This document shows, piece by piece, positions 1-10,339 of a stretch of 64,000 nucleotides of DNA; position 1 is the first letter of the stretch, and the number at the start of each line of letters is the position of its first letter. Source of the stretch: Lucinisca nassula (Eukaryota; Mollusca; Bivalvia; Lucinida; Lucinidae); the NCBI GenBank assembly GCA_963580285.1, contig OY757020.1, positions 100,009,497 through 100,073,496 on the forward strand, given 5' to 3'. The translations under genes were made by a program, and so were the position numbers. The notes below the pieces were generated by a model. The model did not search any database. It was not told where the DNA came from and worked only from the letters and a program-made list of their open reading frames with translations.

Positions 1-827
1 ATTCTTGTGTACGCATGTTTTTATTGCGACACGCGTCCAAAATTACAGAAGCGGTAAATTCAGAAGCTAATTTAGGCCGCTTATGCAATACCAATAAAAG
101 ATCAAATGCGGCGCCGCTTTTTATGTTGAAAGCGCACGTGCCACAAATCAGTAGGCGTGACCTATATTGACAGGTATTTTTGCACCTGTCAGTGGGAGAG
201 ACGAAATTGGAAAATATGTCGGTTTGCGGCACGTGTTAAAAATGATTGTACTGTTTAATCTCGCCGCGCTAATCCCCGTGTTATTACGGATTACGATTAA
301 TTAGTTTACTAATTGATGTAAGCTCATATCATCAACGGATTAGCATGAGTCGGTAAAATATCACGTTTAGTTAAACCAGGGTTACGGCGAAGACGATATA
401 ATTGACGAATTACCAATGTCATGTATTTTCGCGACTACACGATCGTACTGGTGACAAAAATGTATGTAATTCTTCAAAATACAATCATTTTTAACAATTA
501 CAGGAAGTCAGACGTGGTTAGGATGCTTCCCCTACGTATTTGTTTTCACCAATTAAAAATAATTGAGCTACTGTCACGTACATATACGTCCGAATTTGAA
601 AGCACAAATATAGCTAAATAGAATGCTCCTTTTCTGATCTGGGTTTACATTATATCTGCTGTTATCCTAATACTACCTTATTTTTATGTGGCATTATTTG
701 ACTAGAAGTGTTAGAATAAATTTGACCAACTGCATTGGGGGGTGGGGGGATAGACACATCAGTGAAATATTTCTCACTAGTACCCACAATCTACATGTTT
801 GGAACGAAGTTATTAAATGCATTTATC

Positions 828-852
828 AAAAAAAAAAAAAAAAAAAAAAAAA
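828..852 (+). repeat. Poly(A) tract
   Basis: About 25 consecutive A. The 40 bases before it resemble the repeat A hairpin half (CTAGTACCCACAATCTACAT), so this may be the tail of an old retro-insertion, but I see no target duplication. Confidence 0.8.
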
Positions 853-955
853 GAGTTTGGGAGCCATGAAAGTAAATAGTTTTTCATACGGACGTACGTG
901 TAGCCTGATAATAAGAAGTTTTTGTCTATGTTCTATGCTCGATCAAGATCAGAAC

Positions 956-1010
956 TCCAACTTTTTTATGTGGGAATCCAACTTTTTATCTGTGAATCCA
1001 ACTTTTTACA
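956..1010 (+). repeat. Short tandem repeat, ~20 bp unit, 3 copies
   Basis: TCCAACTTTTT recurs at about 956, 977 and 997 with similar spacers (ATGTGGGAA, ATCTGTGAA, ACAAGGAA). Local duplication, function unknown. Confidence 0.7.
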
Positions 1011-1317
1011 AGGAAGGATTCCTGGAATCCTGTTTTCAAAATCCTAGTGAGAGCTCTGCACTGTTTCAAACGAAAAGAAAAAACAAAGCTTGGAGAGATG
1101 TGACAACAACAGTAAACGTTGTTGCAACAACAGAGAGGGGTACAGAAGATATAAGAAAAAAATGGTACGATTACTCGAGCAGGGTTTATCGGAGATGTAT
1201 AGATCTTTGTTTACATGTATTTTTACATGTATACAAGTAATTCTGCTAAATATAGCATATATATATCTGCCTTAATACAATACCATACAATACATGTATC
1301 GCATATCATTACTAAAA

Positions 1318-1466
1318 GAAACCTCGATGAGGTGGTTCTAACAAGCACCCACAACCTATGTTTGCAGTATTTATAAGAAAAATATTATGGATCTTCCTCA
1401 GAAAAGTAGCAATTTAGGAGATATGAAAAGATGCACTATGTCGCACGGGCGTGTTATTGTAATGCC
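1318..1466 (+). repeat. Repeat A, 3' half
   Basis: Contains the right half of the repeat A hairpin (GGTTCTAACAAGCACCCACA) followed by the conserved tail with TATTTATAAGAAAAAT, AAAAGTAGC and the GCACTATGTCGCACGGG block. The same order occurs at 32930-33075 and 61010-61110. Non-coding; the left hairpin arm is missing here. Confidence 0.7.
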
Positions 1467-1605
1467 ATCAAGTCATAAAACTGATATGACCATGTGTAAT
1501 ATCGTAACAATCCTAAGAACTTGGATAGATAGGCCTAAGCAAACAGTGCAGACCAAGAGGACCAGTCTGATCTGGGTCTTCACTGTTAGCTGTTCTGTCT
1601 GTTTG

Positions 1606-1792
1606 TTTGTTTGTTTGAGGTTTAACGTCCTCGTCAACACTATTTAGTTGATTTTGGAGACGTTGCTTCCAATTTTGTGGACTTTTACACGGCGTTGAGA
1701 TGAGATGACATCTCAATCTCTGCCGCCCAATGAAACCAATAGGGTTTATAAGCATGGACGAGCCGACTCGCAGCAATTTTCCAGGGCAGGCT
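1606..1792 (-). mobile_element. Repeat B SINE, 5'-truncated
   Basis: Reverse complement of the repeat B 3' half: the CAAA tail appears as GTTTGTTTGTTTG, followed by GAGGTTTAACG, the GGAGACGTTGCTTCC block and the CCAATGAAACCAATAGGGTT block. Full copies with target duplications lie at 45076, 47735, 48557, 56124 and 57172. Confidence 0.75.
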
Positions 1793-1818
1793 GCAAAATT
1801 GTGTAACAAATTTGTTAA

Positions 1819-2029
1819 CCCTTGTCCTGCTGAGCCCGGATATGCATTATTTTCTAAACAATGAAGATCCAGATGCTGATCAGGAGGCTTCTGACGAAGC
1901 CATCTGATCAGGATCTACATTGTTTGCCATTCAGATTGTGAATTTGTTGCAATAATTTGCATCAAATAATCTGATTGGTTGAGAATCGGTAGTGGGTGTG
2001 GCATATATGAATATTCAGCAGGACAAGGG
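1819..2029. mobile_element. Repeat G, piggyBac-like MITE, complete
   Basis: Flanked by TTAA at 1815-1818 and 2030-2033. Ends are inverted: CCCTTGTCCTGCTGA on the left and TCAGCAGGACAAGGG on the right. The middle holds an imperfect hairpin around CTGATCAGG...CATCTGATCAGG (about 1870-1915). TTAA targets with CCYT termini are the hallmark of piggyBac elements; at 211 bp it has no room for a transposase, so it would be mobilised in trans. Confidence 0.75.
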
Positions 2030-2211
2030 TTAAAATTTTTGGAGAATTACAGCAAGTTCACAAGGTGTCCAAAATTTTAGGATTTTTTACGGTTACACAT
2101 GGCTACCGGTGCATAACATCAGGATGCCTTAATTGACAACCCTATGTTTTCTGATGAAACCCTATAAACTTCTTGGCAATAAAATCTAACTTAAAACTGT
2201 TATACAATTAA

Positions 2212-2331
2212 CCCTTCTCTTGCTGAATATTCAGTTTAGCCACACCCATTTCTGACTTTGAACCAATCAGATTACTTGATGTAATTTATTCCTACAAATT
2301 CATAAACTGAATGTCAAACAGTGTAGACCCC
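2212..2331 (+). mobile_element. Repeat G MITE, truncated
   Basis: Starts after TTAA at 2208-2211 with CCCTTCTCTTGCTGAATA and keeps the CCACACCCATTT and ATCAGATTACTTGATG blocks, then stops at CAGTGTAGACCCCTGCCCAT where a repeat B fragment begins. The right end is lost. Confidence 0.65.
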
Positions 2332-2413
2332 TGCCCATAGGGGCTTGAAGAAATATATGGGCTGCATGCTGCTTCCAGGCAGAGCTGAATCCGGCCCGCA
2401 CACTAGTACTGGT
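2332..2413 (+). mobile_element. Repeat B SINE, 5' fragment
   Basis: GGGGCTTGAAGAAATATATG through CACTAGTACTGG matches the first ~80 bp of full repeat B copies. The rest of the SINE is absent, so the break is not an ordinary retrotransposition 5' truncation. Confidence 0.7.
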
Positions 2414-2696
2414 ACTAGTCATTTTTGCATCCTGTAGGAGCAGTCTGATCTGGGCCAACACTGTTTGCCAGTATGCAAAAAATATTTTTAAAAAGTTTGC
2501 AAGAAGATTCAGCAGACGACATCAGCAGACGACATTTTCAGATTTTGTTTTTACTCGGCAGCTTAAAGAGTTAACGTCTCTTTTGCTCTATTGAAAGGAA
2601 AGAATTAATTTACTCCTCAGGAGCAAATCCAATTCTTTCCTAATAGCTTGAAAAGTAGACACCATTTCATCACATTTAAATAAGTCTGTGTAATTA

Positions 2697-2880
2697 ACCC
2701 ATTTTGTACCGGAAACCCCAAAACTGTACCCTGGTAAAACAGTGCAGGCCCAGATCAGATGCTGCAGAATACGGCATCTGATCAGGGCCTACAATATTTG
2801 CAAAAAAAATCAGCTATTTGCCAAATAAAAGTTGAAGAAAACACAACCTGAAACCCCTGAATTTTGAAATGGATTTGTGC
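2697..2880 (+). repeat. Repeat H, hairpin element
   Basis: GTACCGGAAACCCCAAAACT, then a hairpin (CAGATCAGATGC / GCATCTGATCAGG) and the tail GAAGAAAACACAACCTGAAA. The same order occurs at 54690-55200 and, on the other strand, at 29044-29216. Non-coding MITE-like repeat that shares its hairpin with repeat G. Confidence 0.65.
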
Positions 2881-2914
2881 TATATACATAAGTTGATACC
2901 AAAAGGGTCAAAAA

Positions 2915-2990
2915 CTTTTAAAAACCCCACTTTATATGGAGAAAAGTGGGGTTCACATTATTTTCCTTATTTCCACTCCTGAACATAGAT
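2915..2990 (+). repeat. Repeat A, 5' fragment
   Basis: A small stem, CCCCACTT...AAGTGGGG, followed by ACATTATTTTCCTTATTT and CTCCTGAACATAG matches the start of repeat A copies at 28697, 32815 and 60336. Confidence 0.6.
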
Positions 2991-3110
2991 TGAAGGTACC
3001 GGTACATGTTACAACCACCTTTGTGATGAGTACCCTCAATTAATATTTGGAGCAGAAATAAGAAAAATATCAAATATATAAAATGACCACATAGGTAAGA
3101 TTCACTTAAC

Positions 3111-3171
3111 CCTTATTTTGCTGTTCACGACAATCCCTATCTTTGCAAACAGTGTAGATCCAGATCAGTTA
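3111..3171 (+). mobile_element. Repeat G MITE, truncated
   Basis: TTAA (3107-3110) then CCCTTATTTTGCTGTTCACG and CAAACAGTGTAGATCCAGAT, as in the complete copy at 5320. It breaks off inside the hairpin, just before the Helitron-like element at 3188. Confidence 0.6.
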
Positions 3172-3565
3172 TGTAACAGACACAGAAATAAAACAAGAAT
3201 ATCGGTGAAACCGATGGATGCTCCCTGAATGTGCAATAGTCGGAACAGGAAACATTATCCCAGTTAAAGAGCAGTAAACTGTGTATACTCACTGTACTTC
3301 AAAATGGAGTATAACAAAACCTGTCTGTGTGAACAGATTATCTTGCCTGATGGCACTGTCATACAAACATCAGAAACACAAAAGTCGGAATAAATGAAAG
3401 GAAGTATCTTCAGGTACGATACCATATCCCAAGATCCTGGGTGGTAGTTTAGCTATATTAATTGGGTAAAACTGTTTAATAAAAATTATTGAAAACTTAC
3501 TCTCGTACACAGAGGCAATCCTAATAGGACTGTCTCCAGGTATGGTTCCGTATTGGGTGCCTTTA

Positions 3566-3721
3566 CAGGGATACAGACAAAGCATTTTGCTTTAGGCGCC
3601 CAGATTGCCTTAAATCCAAATTGTACAGTAAGTTAATAGGCATTTTTATTTCGAAACTTAGGCGCCCAGGCCAAAACTTAGGCGTCTTGGGCGACTGCGC
3701 GCCTGTTAGTCTGCATCCCTG
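3566..3721. mobile_element. 156-bp TIR MITE, CAGGG ends, 5-bp target duplication
   Basis: Left end CAGGGATACAGAC, right end GTCTGCATCCCTG (13-bp inverted repeats, one mismatch). Flanked by CTTTA at 3561-3565 and 3722-3726. CAGGG termini fit hAT elements; a 5-bp rather than 8-bp duplication fits the subgroup I recall as hAT5. It sits inside the Helitron-like element at 3188. Confidence 0.7.
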
Positions 3722-3758
3722 CTTTACATGCATATAAAATATCAGACGGGTTGGAAAA

Positions 3759-4850
3759 TTATATTAAAATCCATCAGCAAATGTAGATACTAGAACGATG
3801 ACAAAGTTTTTCTAAAAATAGCCGCAGTGATCTTGACCTTGAGCCCAGAACCCTGAAAGTCAAACTTGCTTGAGATATTATCCTACATTTGTGTGAAGTT
3901 ATATTAAAATCCATCAGCAAATGGCGACGCTAGGGCTATGACAAAGTTTTTTCTAAAAATAGCTGCAGTGACCTTGACCTTAAGCCCAGGACCCTGAAAG
4001 TCAAACTTGCTCGAGATATTTTCATACCCAACATTTGTATGAAATTATATTAAAATCCATCAATAAATGTAGGCACTAGAGCGATGACAAAGTTTTTCTA
4101 AATATAACAACAGTGACTTTGACCTTGACCCCAGGACCCTGAAAGTTGAACTTGCTCGAGATATTATTATACCCAACATTTGTGTGAAGTTATATTAAAA
4201 TCCATCAGCAAATGACGACGCTAGAGCGATGACAAAGTTTGTTCTAAAAATAGCCACAGTGAACTTGACCTTGAGCCCAGGACCCTGAAAGTTGAACTTG
4301 CTCGAGATATCATACTCAACATTTGTGTGAAATTATATTAAAATCCATCAATAAATGTAGGCACTAGAGCGATGGCAAAGTTTTTTTTTTTCTAAAAATA
4401 ACCACAGTGACCTTGACCCCAGAATCCTGAAAGTTGAATTTGCTCGAGATACTATTATACCCAACATTTGTGTGAAGTTATATTAAAATCCATCAGCAAA
4501 TGACAACGCTAGAGCGATGACAAGTTTTTTTCTAAAAATAGCTACAGTGACCTTGACCTTGAGCCCAGGACCCTGAAAGTTGAACTTGCTCGAGATATTA
4601 TCATACTCAACATTTGTGTGAAATTATATTAAAATCCATCAATAAATGTAGGCACTAGAGCGAAAACAAAGTTTTTCTAAAAATAGCCACAGTGACCTTG
4701 ACCTTGAGCACAGGACCCTGAAAGTCGAACATGCTCAAGATATTATCATACCCAACATTTGTTTGAATTATATTAAAATCCATCAATAAATGTAGGCACC
4801 AGAGTGATGACAAAGTTTTTCTAAAAGTAGCCACATTGACCTTACACTGC
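3759..4850 (+). repeat. Tandem array, 140-146 bp unit, ~7.5 copies
   Basis: TTATATTAAAATCCATCA restarts at about 3759, 3899, 4045, 4190 and then on to about 4770. Each unit also has GACAAAGTTTTTCTAAAAAT, CAGTGACCTTGACCTTGA and TTGCTCGAGATATTAT. Core of the Helitron-like element. The CCTTGACCTTGA words look like nuclear-receptor half sites but are simply part of the monomer. Confidence 0.85.
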
Positions 4851-5319
4851 AGCTTTAAACAAAGTACCATAACTCTGTGATGAATCATCTAACCAGACAG
4901 CACGGATAATATGCGCATCCCCTATTGCTGCTTAAGGTGCCATTGAAGTTTCGTTGAATTTCTGCAAGTAGTTGCTGAGAATTCGCGTAGACACGAACAG
5001 TACCCTATATATTCATGCAGAATTCATCAAAGGTCCATAACTGTTGGACAAATCATCGAACCAAAACACGCAGGTAATATGCGCATCCACCTTCGATACT
5101 TAAAAGTCCCATGAAGTTTCATTGAAATCCGCCCAGTAGTTTCTGAGAATTCGCATAGACAAGAGCGCGGACTCACAGACTTACGGACACACGGACGAAC
5201 CTGCGGCTATATGCTCCCCCGAAATTCTTTGGGAAGCATAATAATCAATTATTAGCAAATCACTAACAATTATTGTCTTCTGCGGAATTTATCGATAAAC
5301 TACTCAGTTATCTGATTAA

Positions 5320-5521
5320 CCCTTATCTTGTTGTTCATGACAACTCCTAACTTAGCAAACAGTGTAGAACCAGATAAGATTGCTCCAGAATCTGATCAGG
5401 ATCTACACTGTTTGCCATTCAGATTGTGAATTTGAATAAAAACATTGTATCATTGAAGTGATTTGATTGGCTGATAGTCACAAATGGGTGTGGCTTATTA
5501 AATTATTCAGCAGGATAAGGG
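5320..5521. mobile_element. Repeat G, piggyBac-like MITE, complete
   Basis: Flanked by TTAA at 5316-5319 and 5522-5525, with inverted ends CCCTTATCTTG and CAGGATAAGGG. Carries the CAGTGTAGAACC...GGATCTACACTG hairpin arms and the ATTTGATTGGCTGAT and TGGGTGTGGC blocks seen in the copy at 1819. No ORF. Confidence 0.75.
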
Positions 5522-5529
5522 TTAATTTT

Positions 5530-5588
5530 GCCGGCTGTAGGAAAAAAAAAGTCACAGGAAAAAATGTCACGGAAAAAAGTCACATAAT
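5530..5588 (+). repeat. Short degenerate tandem repeat (GGAAAAA-GTCAC)
   Basis: GGAAAAAAAAAGTCAC, GGAAAAAATGTCAC and GGAAAAAAGTCAC follow one another with 0-1 base between. Three units with varying A-run length, as replication slippage would give. Confidence 0.7.
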
Positions 5589-5617
5589 TGGTTTTAATCA
5601 TGTATGCCTGGAGTTGA

Positions 5618-6233
5618 TTGAAAAGTGTGATTCAGAAGTATAATTTATGTACTGCTTTGAAATTTGAAACTGGGAGCATGACTGGAATGCTAGGAAAATT
5701 AAGATGGGAGTCTTTCAAGAAAAGGAGAAAAGACAATAGACTCATACTTTTATACAAAAGTCTAAAGGGTGCTACCAGCATCCAACAGATGATCATGTTC
5801 CTCCAACTAAGCACTGTAGAAATCGCACTGTTGAAATCATCGTTCATTGGCATTTCAGGCCCTTACTGCAAGAACTGACATTTACAAAGAATCGTTCTTC
5901 CCCGAACCACCAGAGATTGGAATGCCCTTCCAGATTCAATTATTTCACAGCTGAAGGTGCTAAGAATTGTGAAGCAAAGTTTACCTCATTGGTCAGAGCT
6001 AGGGACTAACTTCCCATACCACAGGTCCTGGTGAGTTGTGTATGAATGTCATTTGATGTGCCACCAGTAACCTGATGTCACTGTCTGTTTCAGGTCCAGC
6101 TGTTTTGGAAGAACTGTGTTTCACCAATAGGTGGGGGCTTTGTTTGTTTGAACTGATGGGACAAATTTCCCATATCACAGGTCCTGGTGTATGAATGGCA
6201 TTTGACGTGTCACCTGTAACAATTCTGATTGAG
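5618..6233 (+). mobile_element. L-B non-LTR retrotransposon, 3' end fragment
   Basis: Encodes the C-terminal stretch found in other L-B copies (TGMLGKLRWESFKKRRKDNR, then LYKSLKGATSIQ) and breaks frame before the conserved RTDIYK-SFFPRTTRDWNALP stretch, which is still readable at 5870-5930. It then runs through the L-B 3' UTR words GGTCAGAGCTAGGGACTAAC and CATTTGACGTGTCACC. The 3' UTR end is present twice (6020-6080 and 6160-6230), an internal duplication. No RT catalytic motif lies in this fragment. Confidence 0.75.
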
Positions 6234-6508
6234 TTTTAGCGTCCCCGTTAAAACTATTTACATCATTTTGGAGACACTGCTTCCAATTTTGTGGGACTTT
6301 CTTCCTACTTATACTGCGATCGGTCACATCTGACAATTACTCGCAGGTGTACATTACATAGACACCAGGTTTGCAGGATGAAAGACTTTTACCCGACATC
6401 GAGATAAAATGACTTCTCAAGCCCTGCCACCCAATAAAATCAAAAGGCTTATATGGACTGGACAGTCTAACTCACATTACTTTGCCTGGGCAGACTTAGT
6501 CCTAAGCA
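6234..6508 (-). mobile_element. Repeat B SINE interrupted by a SINE-2 tail fragment
   Basis: Reverse complement of repeat B from GCGTCCCCGTTAAAAC through GACTTAGTCCTAAGC. About 100 bp in the middle (6298-6400) do not belong to repeat B; they end in CAGGTTTGCAGGATGAAAG, the 3' tail of SINE-2 in reverse. The copy is cut at its 5' side by the TIR element at 6518. Confidence 0.65.
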
Positions 6509-6737
6509 GTTTACAAGGGGTGCATTTACTAACCGGAATGGACCCAATAACAGGAACGGACCTGGAATAACTGGAACGGACCTTTATTTGCTCATAAGTT
6601 AGAGAATTATATGTCTTTGGTCATATTTAATCTGCTATTAAGTGTAGGTTGACTTTAGAATATGCTAGCCACTTTAGGAAACACTGGATTTTACCCTGGA
6701 ATAGTCTTGGCCTAGTCCGGTGATCCTAGCCAGATAA

Positions 6738-9666
6738 CAAGAGGGCCATGATGGCCCTGGATAGCTCACCTGATCCATAGAGTAACAAGTGGGCCCTGGG
6801 GAGGGCCATTATTGACCCCAGGGCTATAATGTGCATAATGTTGAGGGAGGACTAAAAAGGTGAAGCTTCATACCAAATATCAACAAAGGCTATAATTTGA
6901 ACAATCTTGGCAAAGGTCCACTAGTTGAAGCTACCCACCAAATATCAAAGACCAGGGCCTTGCTGTTTCAGAGAAAACTTTTTAAAGATATTCCCTACAT
7001 AAGCCTATGTAAAACCAAATGGCCCCGGGGCTTGGGCATTTTTGGCCTCAGGGCTATAATTAAACAATCTTGATAAAGGTCCACCAGATGAACTTCACAC
7101 CAAATATCAAAGACCTGGGCATTGCTGTTTCAGAGAAGAAGTTTTTCAAAGATTATCTCTATATAAGTCTATGTAAAACCAAAGGGGCCACGGGGCGGGG
7201 GCATTTGTGGCCCGAGGGCTATAATTTAAACAATCTTGGTAGAGGTCCACTAGATGAAGCTCCATACCAAATATCAAAGACATGGGCCTTGCAGTTTCAG
7301 AGAAGAAGATTTTTAAAGATTTCCCTATATAAGTCTATGTAAAACCAAAGGGCCCCGAGGCGGGTGCATTTTTGGTCTCAGGGCTATAATTTGAACAATC
7401 TTGGTAGAGGTCCACTAGATGAAGCTTCATACCAAATATCAAAGACCTAGGCCTTGTGGTTTCAGAGAAGAAGATTTTTTAAAGATTTTCCCTATATAAA
7501 GTCTATGTAAAACCAAAGGGCCCCAAGGCGGGGGTATTTTTGGTCTCAGGGCTATAATTTGAACAATCTTGGTAGAGGTCCACTAGATGAAGCTTCATAC
7601 CAAATATCAAAGACCTAGGCCTTGTGGTTTCAGAGAAGAAGATTTTTCAAAATTTTCCATATATAAGTCTATGTAAAACCAAAGGGCCCTGGAGCGGAGG
7701 CATTTTTGGCCCCAGGGCTATAATTTGAACAATCTTGGTAGAGGTCCACAAGATGAAGTTTCATACCAAATATCAAAGACCTGGGCTTTGCGGTTTCAGA
7801 GAAGAAGATTTTTTAAAGATTTTCCATATATTAGCCTATGTAAAACCAAAGGGCCCCTGGACGGGGGGCATTTTTGGCCCCAGCACTATAATTTGAACAA
7901 TCTTGGTAGAGGTCCACTAGATGAAGCTTCATACCAAATAGCAAAGATCTGGGCCTTGCAGTTTCAGAGAAGAAGATTTTTAAAGATTTTCCCTATATAA
8001 GCCCATGTAAATCCAAAGGGCCCCATAGTGGGGGCATTTTGCCCCCAGCACTATAATTTGAACAGTCTTGGTTGGGGTCCAGTAGATGAAGCTTCATAAC
8101 AAATATCAAAGACCTGGGCCTTCTGGTTTCAGAGAAGAAGATTTTTAAAGATTTTCCCTATATAACAGGGGGAACAACCTACGTCAGAGTAGTGACGTCA
8201 TAACCATTAGTAGGGTTGCCGGCGTTTACCACACAAAATGCATTTGACACAACAAGTAAGCGCAGCCGGTGCATTTGGTCATAAAAGATTCAAACATACT
8301 GAAATCTGTCTCAGAAAGGTGGCTCATTCTTTGAATAACTCGACACAAGCTAATTTGGCAATGATGTCGGAACTACCATTGTTTACAGCGCCGAATCAAA
8401 TCTTGTGGTAAAGCTATCGAAACCTTTTCAATGTTTGTAGGTAAAATTAGCTCACAGATGGGATGCAAATATTGTTCGTTACCAGTTGAAATATGTTTTC
8501 TGAAGACTCGAAATATACATATCTAATTTGAAGCATTTTATCTACCCTATTTAAACCAATATGGCCGCTACTGAAATGGGTACGACATCTCTGCTATGAC
8601 GTAGGTTGTCACCCTTGTATAAGCCCATGTAAAACCAAAGGGCCCCTGGGCGGGGGGCATTTTTGGCCCCAGCACTATAATTTGAACAATCTAGGTAGGA
8701 GTCTTCTAGATGAAGCTTCATACCAAATATCAAAGACCTGGGCCTTACGGTTTCAGAGAAAAAGACTTTTAAAGATTTTCCCTATATAATCCTATGTAAA
8801 ACCAAAGAAACCCGGGGCGGGGGCTTTTTTGGCCCCAACACTATATTTTGAACAATCTTGGTAGAGGTTCACTAGATGAAGCTTCATACCAAATATCAAA
8901 GACCTGGGCCTTGTGGTTTCAGAGAAGAAGATATTTAAAGATTTTCCATATATAAGCCCATGAAAAACCAAAGGGCCCCAGGGCAGGGGCATTTTTGGCC
9001 CCAGCACTATTATTTGAACAATCTTGGTAGGGGTCCACTAGATGAAGCTTCATACCAAATATCAAAGACCTGGATCATGCGGTTTCAGAGAGAAAGATTT
9101 TTAAAGATTTTCACTATATAAGCCCATGTAAAACCAAACAGCCCTGGGGCGGGGGCATTTTTGGCCCCAGCACTATAATTTGAACTAGATGAAGCTTCAT
9201 ACCAATTATCAAAGACCTGGGCCTTACGGTTTCAGAGAAGAAGATTTTTAAAGATCTTCCCTATATAAGCCCATGTAAAACCAAAGGGCCCCCGGGCGGG
9301 GGCATTTTTGGCCCCAGCACTATAATTTGAACAATCTTGGTAGGGGTCCACCAGATGAAGCTTCATACCAAGTATCAAAGTCCTGGGCCTTGTGGTTTCA
9401 AAGAGGAAGATTTTTTAAGTTTTCGGTGAAAAAAATCTATTTTTGGCTCCTGTGACCTAGATGTGCAATGGACCGGAACCATTTGAACAACTTTGAAAGG
9501 GGACCACCTAAGGATCATTCCTGTGAAGTATGGTCAAAATCCGATCAGTGGTTTAGGAGGAGATGTCGTTTGAAGAAATTGTTTACGCACGGAAGCATGG
9601 ACGGACGCACAACGGACGAAAGGTGATCCCAAAAGCTCACCTCGTCACTACGTGACAGGTGAGCTA
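6738..9666 (+). mobile_element. Helitron-like element with ~168-bp tandem core
   Basis: Begins CAAGAGGGCCATGATGGCCC with GATAGCTCACCTG just inside. It ends in a strong hairpin (about 9634-9665, AGCTCACCT...GTCAC / GTGAC...GGTGAGCT) followed by AAAAA. The core is ~12 monomers of 167-168 bp, each with TATAATTTGAACAATCTTGG, GATGAAGCTTCATACCAAAT and GGTTTCAGAGAAGAAGATTT. A GGAC-rich stretch precedes the hairpin. Monomer length and layout recall bivalve pearl elements and their satellites (from memory). A 452-bp TIR element interrupts one monomer at 8166. Non-coding; the ORFs seen are monomer read-through. Confidence 0.8.
8166..8617. mobile_element. 452-bp TIR MITE, CAGGG-type ends, 5-bp target duplication
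   Basis: Left end CAGGGGGAACAACCTACGTC, right end GACGTAGGTTGTCACCCTTG; flanked by TATAA at 8161-8165 and 8618-8622. The uninterrupted monomer in sister copies reads CCCTATATAAGCCCATG, which confirms the duplication. Same end type and duplication length as 3566-3721 and 57445-57705. No transposase. Confidence 0.8.
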
Positions 9667-9832
9667 AAAATATGTCCTGTAGTATCACTGTTCAGCATCA
9701 CTGGAGATGTTGGACTGCAACGCTTTTGAAGGAATTCTCTTTAAAATAACATATCCGGGTGATATAATGGTACCTCTTATTGGCCCATAACTAAAATTTT
9801 TCAGGCAAATAATTGATTTTTTTTCTCTGGAT

Positions 9833-9945
9833 TTCTGCACCAAAAAGATAGTGGGTGCTCATTAGAACTGTCCCAACAGATTCAGTTCTAACAAGTATCC
9901 ACAATCTATGTTTTTGTGCGAGAATTCAGAAATTAATATATAGAG
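9833..9945 (+). repeat. Repeat A hairpin
   Basis: Inverted halves AGTGGGTGCTCATTAGAACT and AGTTCTAACAAGTATCCACA with a short loop, then ATCTATGTTTTTGTGCGAGA. Matches the hairpin core of repeat A at 10650 and 32900. Confidence 0.65.
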
Positions 9946-9952
9946 GACCCTC

Positions 9953-10330
9953 GTTATAACGACAGTATTTGTTCCCTATATTTGTGCCGTTATAAAGAAG
10001 TTGCCGTTATAAAGAATCCCAGTTAGGAGTATGATAAGTAATAAAAGGCATTTTCCCCATCATTACTCCAAGAAACAATTTTTATAGATATTTGTTAGAA
10101 TCGCCTCGGTGAGGCGATTCTAACAAATATCTATAAAATTTGCTTCTTGGAGTATTAGATTACAAGACTCTTTCATGACTGTGGACTCGATTTGTGCATT
10201 TCCAACTCGAGGGAAGCCCATGCCACTCGGAACCGAGGCTCAGCCTTTAGGTAAGTAGTCATTCCATTCAAATTGTCGTTATAACGAGGTTTGCCGTTAT
10301 AACGAATGTCGGTATAAAGAGGGTTGACTG
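9953..10330. mobile_element. pogo/Tc1-like MITE, TA target
   Basis: Flanked by TA (9951-9952 and 10331-10332). The left side carries CCCTCGTTATAACGACAG, the right side TATAAAGAGGGTTGACTG. Repeated CGTTATAACG and GCCGTTATAA words near both ends form the terminal inverted repeats. CAGTNNACCCTCGTTATAACG-type ends with TA duplications are typical of pogo-like elements (recollection). No transposase; a long perfect-looking hairpin is nested at 10064. Confidence 0.65.
10064..10154. repeat. ~90-bp near-perfect palindrome
   Basis: TACTCCAAGAAACAATTTTT...GAATCGCCTCG on the left mirrors CGAGGCGATTC...TTGCTTCTTGGAGTA on the right with almost no loop. The inner stem TTAGAATCGCCTCG is the same as in repeat A, so this is a compact repeat A relative. 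It should extrude as a cruciform or hairpin readily. Confidence 0.8.
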
Positions 10331-10339
10331 TATATACCA

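Larger units (their letters stand above)
1..1317. other. No gene recognised
   Basis: AT-rich sequence. The open frames here are short, cross the A-run at 828-852 and show no domain or motif I recognise. Small features are a hairpin near 168-192 (TGACAGGT / ACCTGTCA) and the two simple repeats listed below. A host exon without a recognisable domain cannot be excluded. Confidence 0.5.
3188..5240 (+). mobile_element. Helitron-like non-autonomous element with ~145-bp tandem core
   Basis: Starts near ACAAGAATATCGGTGAAACC with a small hairpin (ATCGGT/ACCGAT) and the word GGATGCTCCC. The middle is a tandem array (3759-4850). The 3' side has a GGAC-rich stretch and ends in a hairpin at 5209-5240 (TATGCTCCCC / GGGAAGCATA), whose arm repeats the 5' word in inverted form. 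This order (5' inverted word, tandem core, 3' hairpin) matches the other hairpin-ended elements here. A 156-bp TIR element is nested at 3566. No coding capacity. Helitron affiliation is inference. Confidence 0.6.

Noticed and set aside
3759..4850. Nuclear-receptor response elements (TGACCTTGACCTT words)
   Set aside because: They recur only as part of the tandem monomer, with no nearby promoter or gene.
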